Positions 1 through 5,522 of a stretch of DNA of 5,522 nucleotides are shown here, in pieces (the first letter of the stretch is position 1; each line of letters begins with the position of its first letter). This DNA is from Lachnospiraceae bacterium (GTDB taxonomy: Bacteria > Bacillota > Clostridia > Lachnospirales > Lachnospiraceae): assembly GCA_021199395.1 (NCBI GenBank), contig JAJQIE010000182.1, forward strand, positions 1 to 5,522. The letters run 5' to 3'. The notes under the pieces were generated by a model. It ran no database searches. It saw only the letters and a program-made list of their open reading frames with translations, and had not been told where the DNA came from. Position numbers and translations under genes: made by a program.

Positions 1-1034
1 TGCGCATATTCCAGATCCTTATCGATCAAAAAGCCATATTCATTATTCGTAACGGTGACCATGTCTCCGGCTGTCGTTGTAAAATAACGCGTGTAGTATT
101 TTGTATTATAAGTCGCGGCCAGCTCGTCTATGTAAGTCCAGATTTCGGAAGTATCCAGATGCACGCCGTCATCCGTAATTTCCAGCCAGGAGCAGATCGT
201 ATCCGAATCCAGCTCTTCTGTGACGGAACCAAATGTATAGACAACAGAAGTATTCGAATAATTCTCCAGACTCTGGTTCAGCTGCTCCATCCGGGACGTC
301 AGATCCTCAGAATTCTCCGTCACCTCCACTGTCTGATAGGAATTCACATCCAGCCTGACCGTAATGGATTCCAGAATCGGTCCGTCCTCCTGGAAACTCT
401 CTTCCATCGTCTCATCTAAAACCTCACGCAGATTGTCCTCGTCAATCGCGTTTCCCTGCCAGCTGGAAACGATCACGAACTCCCCGGCGTCGCTGTCGTA
501 CTCCAGATAAGCGTCGGACGATTCGGTTCGCTCCAGTTCTACCTCGAAATTGTCCGCCGACAAGGTCTGCGAAAGCTGATCCTCATCCGTGAGCACCGTA
601 TATTCGATCTCAATGTTCTTTTTTGTCTCTATCAGCCCACGGTCTTCAAGCATTTCCGCCTGTACGCGTCCCAGCTCCTCCCTCAGCGCGTCCGCATCAA
701 GCGAAAAGCCCGCTTTCCCAAGGGTTGTCTGATAGATCGCGTCTCCATTTTCCGTAAAAAAAAGTCCGGTTTTTTCAAATGCATTCTCGATCTTCTGCGC
801 CGCATTCTCTATCGTCATACCGGAGACGCTCACTCCGTATATGGAGAGGTGATGCGCCATCCTGGTCTGATCCAGAAAATAATCGCCCAGAATCAGGCAT
901 ACAAAAAGAAGAACGACCGCCAGTACGGTCGCCTGTTTTCGAAGCGTCTTTTTCCGCCTTTCTTCGATCTCAGCCTTTCTCCGCTGGTACTCGCGTTCTC
1001 TCCTGTAATACGTATTTTTCCCTTGTTGCTCCAT
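1..1034 (-). CDS. Membrane-anchored peptidoglycan-binding protein, probable L,D-transpeptidase (3' end cut by window edge)
   Basis: I translated this frame by hand: it is open for 344 codons from an ATG at 1034 and runs off the left edge. Residues 1-34 are highly charged (many Arg, Lys, Glu) and should be cytoplasmic. Residues about 36-54 are one hydrophobic membrane segment, giving an N-in, C-out single-pass topology. Residues 66-80 (YGVSVSGMTIENAAQ) match the 'GvdvsGlTveeA' signature that opens extracellular parts of clostridial L,D-transpeptidases and VanW proteins. Residues about 264-344 read like a PG_binding_4 domain (VYTFGSV, then CSWLEI, LAATYNT and NEYGFLID). In this family a YkuD L,D-transpeptidase domain with a catalytic Cys normally follows and makes 3-3 peptidoglycan cross-links; it would lie outside the window. 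A VanW-type protein is the main alternative. AGAGG (1043-1047) sits 8 nt before the ATG and supports this start. The gene has its own promoter at 1129-1159. Confidence 0.8.
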   Translation of the reverse strand, partial: MEQQGKNTYYRREREYQRRKAEIEERRKKTLRKQATVLAVVLLFVCLILGDYFLDQTRMAHHLSIYGVSVSGMTIENAAQKIENAFEKTGLFFTENGDAIYQTTLGKAGFSLDADALREELGRVQAEMLEDRGLIETKKNIEIEYTVLTDEDQLSQTLSADNFEVELERTESSDAYLEYDSDAGEFVIVSSWQGNAIDEDNLREVLDETMEESFQEDGPILESITVRLDVNSYQTVEVTENSEDLTSRMEQLNQSLENYSNTSVVYTFGSVTEELDSDTICSWLEITDDGVHLDTSEIWTYIDELAATYNTKYYTRYFTTTAGDMVTVTNNEYGFLIDKDLEYA

Positions 1035-1122
1035 CTGCGATACCTCTGTATATAATCGGATAAGGGGAGTGCTTGCGTCCCTGTCCGTCTGCACATAATA
1101 AGGGAACCCCCCGCACAGTCTG
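1035..1122 (-). promoter_or_regulatory. G-rich 5' leader of the transpeptidase-like gene
   Basis: If transcription starts about 7 nt after the -10 box, the leader is about 88 nt long. It holds a run of six G (1107-1112) that can pair with CCCC at 1064-1067. Inside that, GTGC (1091-1094) can pair with GCAC (1069-1072). Other pairings, such as TCCC with GGGA, compete. The Shine-Dalgarno at 1043-1047 lies outside these stems. I recognise no known riboswitch class; whether the leader has any regulatory role is open. Confidence 0.3.
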
Positions 1123-1128
1123 ACATTT

Positions 1129-1159
1129 ACTATAGCAGATTTTAATTAAGAAAGTGCAA
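1129..1159 (-). promoter_or_regulatory. Extended -10 promoter for the transpeptidase-like gene
   Basis: The minus strand has TATAGT at 1134-1129, preceded by TG and one base (1137-1135). This is a textbook extended -10 element. A TTGCAC at 1159-1154 resembles a -35 box, but the 19-bp spacing is longer than the usual 17, so the TG motif probably carries much of the recognition. The surrounding 1138-1184 is very AT-rich. It sits 95 bp upstream of the start codon and downstream of the phospholipase-like gene, so the last gene probably has its own transcript. Confidence 0.6.
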
Positions 1160-1280
1160 AATATATATTAAGATTTTTTAAAGATGAGCGGAATGTATGA
1201 AACATTACAATAAGAAATGCTACGCCGTGCTATCGGTGAAACAGGCAAGCAGAATGCACATGAAGTTACGATACGGGCTA

Positions 1281-1892
1281 CTATGCGGCACAGCTTCGCA
1301 GCCATGCCCCTGTTGACTCCTCGCCGCAGACCATTCTGGTCAGATATATGCCAGCACAGGAACACATCTCCACAATCCAGTGGCAGTCGTTGATAACAGA
1401 ATGCTTCTGCTCCCGCATATAATCCTGATGCGCATTTTCAATGTAGGCAAAAAGCTCCTGCACCGTAGATATCTTTTCCGCGCGAATCCGCTGCTGATGA
1501 AGCACAGCCCCTGCCTGAGCGGTACACAGATAGGCGCGCAGCAGATATTTCATCTCACTCTCATGCATACAATGTCCCTTCAGGCTGCCGGTAAAGCATG
1601 TATTATGTGGAAATGTAAAATAGTCGGCAAGATAGTGAAGTACCATACCAATACGCACCCACATAGCCTGGCCGTTATAATCGCCATCCTTCGCGTCCGA
1701 TTCAATCTGTAAAATCAAAGCCTGAATTTTATCCCAGCTGGTATCAAACTCATGAGGTACCGCCAGCATTTTAGGATTCAGGTCGGGAAGAACGGAACCC
1801 AGATAAAACGCTTTCCTGTATCTGTCCAGTTCCTCAAAATGCAGTCCAGCCGCAAGATATATAGAAAGTGCAATATGAGATTTTTTACGCAT
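1281..1892 (-). CDS. Zinc-dependent phospholipase C family protein
   Basis: This 203-residue protein starts MRKKSHIALS and resembles the small zinc-dependent phospholipase C-like proteins (PF00882-type) of Clostridia. The likely metal-site residues are all visible: His6, Asp37 in LPDL, His47, His86-x3-Asp90-x5-His96 in VLHYLADYFTFPHN, and His107-x3-Glu111. The H-x3-D-x5-H and H-x3-E spacings match the zinc ligands of Bacillus cereus phospholipase C. Unlike secreted enzymes of that type, there is no clear signal peptide: the conserved His is only six residues in, so the N-terminus appears to be part of the fold and the protein is probably cytosolic. Its substrate is unknown, and hydrolysis of phospholipid is inferred from family only. 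The C-terminal 34 residues hold five Cys. AAGGAG (1899-1904) lies 6 nt before the ATG and fixes the start. It has its own promoter and no clear terminator after its TAG. Confidence 0.75.
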   Translation of the reverse strand: MRKKSHIALSIYLAAGLHFEELDRYRKAFYLGSVLPDLNPKMLAVPHEFDTSWDKIQALILQIESDAKDGDYNGQAMWVRIGMVLHYLADYFTFPHNTCFTGSLKGHCMHESEMKYLLRAYLCTAQAGAVLHQQRIRAEKISTVQELFAYIENAHQDYMREQKHSVINDCHWIVEMCSCAGIYLTRMVCGEESTGAWLRSCAA

Positions 1893-1916
1893 GAGCTTCT
1901 CCTTTTAAGACATCCC

Positions 1917-1973
1917 GCATACCGTACCGTCGGTCCCTGCGCTTTTCGCGCGGTATCCTTCCATACGGTATGC
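1917..1973 (-). repeat. Inverted repeat with inner hairpin in the leader of the phospholipase-like gene
   Basis: GCATACCGTA (1973-1964) and TACGGTATGC (1926-1917) form a perfect 10-bp inverted repeat. Between them, GCGC-GAAAA-GCGC (1951-1939) forms a second small hairpin. The whole lies in the transcribed leader, between the predicted start of transcription near 1981 and the Shine-Dalgarno at 1899-1904. No T-run follows, so it is not an intrinsic terminator. The right arm also sits in a near-palindrome CATACCGTATG (1972-1962). It could be an RNA structure acting on translation or transcript stability, or a DNA operator. I do not recognise a known class. Confidence 0.6.
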
Positions 1974-1987
1974 CGATTACTGTATGC

Positions 1988-2016
1988 ATTGTACGCCTTA
2001 TGCCTTTGCCTTGCAA
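1988..2016 (-). promoter_or_regulatory. Sigma-A-type promoter for the phospholipase-like gene
   Basis: TTGCAA (2016-2011) and TACAAT (1993-1988) are separated by exactly 17 bp. Each box differs from consensus by one base. Transcription would start near 1981, giving a leader of about 89 nt. The A-tracts directly upstream (2018-2066) could strengthen it. This indicates that the gene is transcribed independently of carAB. Confidence 0.75.
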
Positions 2017-2017
2017 G

Positions 2018-2066
2018 AAAAATCCGTAAAATATCTGTAAAATCCTGATGGTAAATATGGAAAAAA
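2018..2066. repeat. Helically spaced A-tracts with repeated GTAAA(A)T
   Basis: On the plus strand, A-runs lie at 2018-2022, 2028-2031, 2039-2042, 2053-2055 and 2061-2066. The first three are 10-11 bp apart, and the overall span is close to four helical turns. Copies of GTAAAAT start at 2026 and 2037, with GTAAAT at 2051. The block abuts the -35 box at 2011-2016, the place where an UP element or an intrinsic bend would act. The last A-run also serves as the T-tract of the carB terminator. Confidence 0.5.
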
Positions 2067-2105
2067 TTGCCAGGCATTTCCCTGCGCCCCGCTTTCAGGT
2101 GCCGG
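2061..2105 (-). terminator. Probable intrinsic terminator of carAB
   Basis: Starting 17 nt after the carB stop, the minus strand reads CCGGCA (2105-2100), then CCTG (2099-2096), a loop, CAGG (2084-2081), and TGCCTGG (2076-2070), followed by CAATTTTTT (2069-2061). The outer stem has one bulged T, and an unpaired GAAA separates the two helices on the 3' side. The GC-rich stem with a T6 tract fits a Rho-independent terminator, although the stem is imperfect. Confidence 0.5.
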
Positions 2106-2121
2106 TAATCATTACGTTTTT

Positions 2122-5100
2122 TTAACGGTTCGCGATCGTCGCAATGTCTATCAGCGTCAGTCCGTGGATGTTGTTGTTCTCAAGACTCGTAATCAGCGCA
2201 TTCGCGGTGTCCAGAGACGTGAGCACATTTACGCCGGTCTCAATCGCGTTGCGGCGGATCAGAAAGCCATCCTTAGAATGACCGACTCCCTGCGAAGGCG
2301 TGTCAATAACCAGGTCGATCTCATGTCCGAGAATCAGATCCAGAATATTCGGGGATTCCTGCTCCACCTTGCGGGTCATACGTACCTGCACGTCCGCTTC
2401 CATCAGGGCGCGCGCGGTTCCCTTGGTAGCAAAAATATTATAGCCAAGCGCCTCAAACCGTTTTGCAATATCCACCGCGTCAAGCTTGTCGGAGTCACGC
2501 ACTGTTATAATCATATTTTTATATTTCGGAAGGTTAATTCCAGCGCCGAGGAACGCCTTGTAAAGCGCCTCATCAAAGGTAGCCGCAATACCCAGGCACT
2601 CTCCGGTAGACTTCATCTCCGGCCCCAGGCTGATATCAGCGCCCTGAATTTTCTCAAAGGAGAACACCGGCATTTTGATCGCGAAATAATCCGCTTCCGG
2701 CTGCAGCCCCGGCTCATAGCCAAGCTCGCGGATAGTGCTGCCGAGAATCACCTTCGTCGCAAGCGGCACGATCGGAATCCCGGTCACCTTGCTGATATAC
2801 GGTACGGTACGGCTAGAACGCGGATTGACCTCAATCACATACACCTCATCGTTGCTGACGATAAACTGGATATTGATCAGGCCGATAACATGCAGAGAAC
2901 GGGCCAGCTTGCGCGTGTAATCTTCAATAACACGCTTGATCTTGCCGGAAATGCTCTGCGCCGGGTAAACGGATATACTGTCACCGGAATGGATGCCGGC
3001 ACGCTCAATATGCTCCATAATACCCGGAATCAGGACGTCCTCCCCATCACATACCGCATCGACCTCAATCTCCTTGCCGACCAGATATTTATCTACCAGG
3101 ATCGGATGCTCCTGCGCGATCCGATTGATAACGCCAATGTACTGCTCCACATCCTCATCATTGATCGCAATCTGCATTCCCTGGCCGCCAAGCACGTAGG
3201 ACGGGCGCACGAGCACCGGATAGCCGAGGTCATTCGCCGCCTTTTTCGCCTCCTCAGCGGTAAAGACGGTATGCCCCGCCGGACGGGGGATGCTGCATTT
3301 TTCAAGGATCTCGTCAAACAGCTCACGATCCTCCGCCGCATCCACATTTTCCGCGGAAGTGCCAAGGATCGTCACCCCCATTTTCATCAGGGATTCCGTC
3401 AGCTTGATCGCGGTCTGGCCGCCGAACTGTACCACTGCACCGTCCGGTTTTTCCAGACGGACGACGTTCTCCACATCCTCCGGGGTCAGCGGCTCAAAAT
3501 ACAGCTTATCCGCAATATCAAAATCTGTGCTCACCGTCTCCGGGTTGTTATTGATGATAATCGTCTCATAGCCCTCTTTTTCAAACGCCCAGGTGCAGTG
3601 TACGGAGCAAAAATCGAATTCAATGCCCTGTCCGATGCGGATAGGACCGGAGCCAAGGACTAAGACCTTTTTCTTTGTTCTGACGCCGTTCTCCGTCTCC
3701 CCGCCGACAGCCTTTCCTGCCATCTGCACGGCCTCAACCTCATTTTCACTGCCAAACACGGAATAATAATACGGCGTCGCAGCGGCAAACTCCGCCGCGC
3801 AGGTATCTACCATCTTATAAGCAGCAAGGATTCCATTCTCCCTGCGCATCTGTCTGATTTCATCCTCTGTCTTACCGGAAAGGCGCGCGATCACCGTGTC
3901 CGGGAATTCGATCCTTTTCGCCTCTTTCAAAAGCTCTGCCGTCAGCTCCTCTGTGCGCAGGCGCGCTTCCATCTCCGTCAGAATGGCGAGCTTGTCGATA
4001 AACCAGAGATCGATTTTCGTAATGTCATGAATCTGCTCACAGGGTATTTTCCGGCGCAGCGCTTCGGCGATCACCCAGATCCGGCGGTCGTCCACCAGAG
4101 CAAGCTGGCGCAGCAGGGCGTCGTCGTCCAGCCCGGAAAAATCATAGGACATCAGACTGTCCACATGCTGTTCCAGAGAGTGGATCGCTTTCATCAGGGC
4201 TCCCTCGAAATTGTCGCAGATACTCATGACCTCTCCGGTCGCCTTCATCTGGGTCGTCAGGCGCCTGCTCGCGCTGATAAACTTATCAAAAGGCAGACGC
4301 GGCATCTTCACCACGCAATAGTCCAGCATTGGCTCGAAGCTTGCATAGGTTTTTCCGGTGATCGCGTTTTTGATCTCATCCAGTGTATAGCCAAGCGCGA
4401 TCTTCGCCGCCACCTTTGCGATCGGATAGCCGGTCGCTTTGGAAGCCAGCGCTGAGGAGCGGCTCACGCGCGGGTTCACCTCTATCACACAGTATTCAAA
4501 GCTTTCCGGATGCAGCGCGAACTGGACGTTGCATCCTCCGGTGATCTTCAGCTCACTGATGATGTTCAGCGCGGAGGTACGCAGCATCTGGTATTCCTTA
4601 TCGCCAAGCGTCTGTGACGGCGCCACGACAATGCTGTCGCCGGTGTGTACGCCGACCGGGTCGATATTTTCCATATTGCAGACCGTGATCACATTGCCCG
4701 CGCTATCGCGCATCACCTCGTACTCGATTTCCTTCCATCCGGCAATGCAGCGCTCCACGAGCACCTGTCCGACACGGCTTAAACGAAGTCCGTTTTCCAG
4801 AATCTCTACCAGCTCTTCATAATTGTGCGCAATACCGCCTCCGCTGCCGCCAAGCGTATACGCCGGGCGCAGTACGACCGGATAGCCGATGGTCTGCGTA
4901 AACGCCACGCCTTCCTCCACCGACTCTACGACCTTCGACGGAGCCACCGGTTCCCCGATTTTCTCCATCGTCATCTTAAACTCCAGACGATCCTCCGCCT
5001 TTTTGATCGTCTCCGCAGTCGTACCGATCAGGCGGACATGATTCTTTTCCAGGAAGCCGCGCTCCTCCAACTCCATCGCCAGGTTCAGCCCTGCCTGTCC

Positions 5101-5373
5101 TCCGAGCGTGGGAAGCACGCTGTCCGGTTTTTCCTTTAAAATCAGCTGCTCCACCACTTCTACCGTCAGCGGCTCTATATAGACCCGATCCGCGATATCC
5201 TTATCCGTCATAATCGTTGCGGGATTCGAGTTCAGCAAAACCACCTCAATACCCTCTTCATGAAGGGAACGGCACGCCTGCGTGCCTGCGTAATCAAACT
5301 CAGCAGCCTGTCCGATCACAATCGGGCCTGAGCCAATGACAAGTACCTTTTTAATATCCGGATTCTTAGGCAT
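2122..5373 (-). CDS. carB: Carbamoyl-phosphate synthase large subunit
   Basis: The 1083-residue protein makes carbamoyl phosphate from bicarbonate, ammonia passed from CarA, and two ATP, for pyrimidine and arginine synthesis in the cytosol. Length is typical (E. coli about 1073). The carboxyphosphate half spans about 1-400 and includes Arg129, Arg169, the GGSGGG loop (175-180), His243, and metal ligands Gln284, Glu298 and Asn300. An oligomerisation region follows (about 401-555). The carbamoyl-phosphate half (about 567-940) repeats the fold, with [15 protein letters not shown] (573-587), GGQG (729-732), and metal ligands Gln836, Glu848 and Asn850. A methylglyoxal-synthase-like allosteric domain closes the protein (about 950-1083). 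At the effector site, Lys963, Thr983, Thr986 and Lys1002 match E. coli, but the positions of Asn1015 and Thr1017 hold Asp1024 and Pro1026. The start overlaps the carA stop in TAATG, and GGAGG (5384-5388) lies 10 nt upstream. Confidence 0.98.
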   Translation of the reverse strand: MPKNPDIKKVLVIGSGPIVIGQAAEFDYAGTQACRSLHEEGIEVVLLNSNPATIMTDKDIADRVYIEPLTVEVVEQLILKEKPDSVLPTLGGQAGLNLAMELEERGFLEKNHVRLIGTTAETIKKAEDRLEFKMTMEKIGEPVAPSKVVESVEEGVAFTQTIGYPVVLRPAYTLGGSGGGIAHNYEELVEILENGLRLSRVGQVLVERCIAGWKEIEYEVMRDSAGNVITVCNMENIDPVGVHTGDSIVVAPSQTLGDKEYQMLRTSALNIISELKITGGCNVQFALHPESFEYCVIEVNPRVSRSSALASKATGYPIAKVAAKIALGYTLDEIKNAITGKTYASFEPMLDYCVVKMPRLPFDKFISASRRLTTQMKATGEVMSICDNFEGALMKAIHSLEQHVDSLMSYDFSGLDDDALLRQLALVDDRRIWVIAEALRRKIPCEQIHDITKIDLWFIDKLAILTEMEARLRTEELTAELLKEAKRIEFPDTVIARLSGKTEDEIRQMRRENGILAAYKMVDTCAAEFAAATPYYYSVFGSENEVEAVQMAGKAVGGETENGVRTKKKVLVLGSGPIRIGQGIEFDFCSVHCTWAFEKEGYETIIINNNPETVSTDFDIADKLYFEPLTPEDVENVVRLEKPDGAVVQFGGQTAIKLTESLMKMGVTILGTSAENVDAAEDRELFDEILEKCSIPRPAGHTVFTAEEAKKAANDLGYPVLVRPSYVLGGQGMQIAINDEDVEQYIGVINRIAQEHPILVDKYLVGKEIEVDAVCDGEDVLIPGIMEHIERAGIHSGDSISVYPAQSISGKIKRVIEDYTRKLARSLHVIGLINIQFIVSNDEVYVIEVNPRSSRTVPYISKVTGIPIVPLATKVILGSTIRELGYEPGLQPEADYFAIKMPVFSFEKIQGADISLGPEMKSTGECLGIAATFDEALYKAFLGAGINLPKYKNMIITVRDSDKLDAVDIAKRFEALGYNIFATKGTARALMEADVQVRMTRKVEQESPNILDLILGHEIDLVIDTPSQGVGHSKDGFLIRRNAIETGVNVLTSLDTANALITSLENNNIHGLTLIDIATIANR

Positions 5374-5522
5374 TACGCATGCACCTCCATTCCATTTTTC
5401 TCAAAGCATTCCGGTTTGCTTCCCTCCGCTGTGCTTTTCCGCAGACATTTCTGTTCGCTGCCAGCTCCATCACACCCCATCATGCCAAGAAAGCGGTCAA
5501 ACAGATAGCCGGAGTCCAGTGG
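5373..5522 (-). CDS. carA: Carbamoyl-phosphate synthase small subunit, C-terminal end (5' part outside window)
   Basis: The frame entering from the right edge encodes 49 residues and ends in a TAA whose last base is the first base of the carB ATG. It begins [15 protein letters not shown], which matches the conserved CarA C-terminus (typically a GPxDxxYLFDRF motif near the end of the glutaminase domain). The glutaminase Cys-His-Glu residues lie outside the window. After that conserved end come 34 more residues, rich in Lys, Glu and Cys, where I would expect only a few. This tail contains an imperfect 13-residue duplication (see the repeat at 5385-5462). CarA supplies ammonia to CarB from glutamine. 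The one-base overlap suggests translational coupling with carB. Confidence 0.9.
   Translation of the reverse strand, partial: PLDSGYLFDRFLGMMGCDGAGSEQKCLRKSTAEGSKPECFEKNGMEVHA
5384..5388 (-). promoter_or_regulatory. Ribosome binding site of carB inside the carA tail
   Basis: GGAGG lies 10 nt before the carB ATG and falls within the last codons of carA (Met-Glu-Val-His-Ala-stop). Ribosomes finishing carA would end directly at the carB start, a common arrangement for matching subunit amounts. Confidence 0.7.
5385..5462 (-). repeat. Imperfect 39-bp tandem duplication in the carA 3' end
   Basis: Codons at 5462-5424 encode [13 protein letters not shown] and codons at 5423-5385 encode [13 protein letters not shown]. 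Aligned without gaps, 24 of 39 bases and 5 of 13 residues (Gly, Ser, Cys, Lys, Glu) are identical. The second copy ends in the carB ribosome binding site. An old tandem duplication is the simplest reading, but chance similarity in a Lys/Glu-rich tail is not excluded. Confidence 0.4.

Noticed and set aside
159..419. Plus-strand frame at the left end
   Set aside because: It is antisense to the continuous transpeptidase-like reading frame and shows no family motifs.
1064..1085. Resemblance of GGGACGCAAGC to the GGGACGCAAAGC core of c-di-GMP-I (GEMM) riboswitches
   Set aside because: Only this short string matches; the GCAAACC segment and the tetraloop-receptor arrangement of that class are not visible.
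893..1126. A minus-strand frame starting in the transpeptidase leader (MSDCAGG...)
   Set aside because: Its ATG at 1126 lies before the transcription start predicted from the -10 box (about 1122), it has no ribosome binding site, and it overlaps the real gene in another frame.
1185..1280. Possible terminator after the phospholipase-like gene
   Set aside because: The best stem (GCAC-GGC-GTAGC) is tiny and bulged, and no proper T-run follows.
1168..1365. A 65-codon minus-strand frame overlapping the 3' end of the phospholipase-like gene, considered as a frameshifted continuation
   Set aside because: The product does not resemble a continuation of the family, and the 203-residue frame already has a complete metal site and a normal length.
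2164..3663. A 499-codon open frame on the plus strand, antisense to carB
   Set aside because: It lies wholly inside canonical carB, its product is Arg/His/Leu-rich without recognisable motifs, and such long antisense frames are common opposite biased coding sequence.
4027..4822. Plus-strand open frames antisense to the first half of carB
   Set aside because: Same reason: shadows of the carB reading frame, with no family resemblance.

Overview
The window looks like chromosomal DNA of a Gram-positive anaerobe of the Clostridia, most plausibly a Lachnospiraceae-type gut bacterium. This rests on the CarB sequence style, the L,D-transpeptidase type with a peptidoglycan-binding domain, strong AGGAG-type ribosome binding sites, and moderately GC-rich genes between AT-rich promoters. 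The taxon is inferred from sequence character, not from a search. All four genes are on the minus strand, so transcription runs from right to left.

From right to left: the last 49 codons of carA (5373-5522) overlap the start of carB (2122-5373) by one base in a TAATG junction. Together they encode the two subunits of carbamoyl-phosphate synthetase, which feeds pyrimidine and arginine synthesis. carB is complete and canonical, except for two changes at its nucleotide effector site. A likely intrinsic terminator (2061-2105) follows carB. An intergenic region of 229 bp then holds helically spaced A-tracts, a near-consensus sigma-A promoter (TTGCAA, 17 bp, TACAAT) and a leader with a perfect 10-bp inverted repeat. 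These drive a 203-residue protein of the zinc-dependent phospholipase C family (1281-1892).

A second AT-rich intergenic region (1035-1280) carries an extended -10 promoter and a G-rich leader. It drives a membrane-anchored cell-wall protein cut by the left window edge (1-1034). That protein has a PG_binding_4-type domain and is most likely an L,D-transpeptidase whose catalytic domain lies outside the window.

The carAB pair forms one operon. The other two genes appear to be separate transcription units, and no functional link to carAB is evident. I see no mobile element, CRISPR array, tRNA or rRNA. No convincing new multi-gene system is present. The most interesting points are the structured leader before the phospholipase-like gene, the repeat-bearing CarA tail, and the altered CarB allosteric site.
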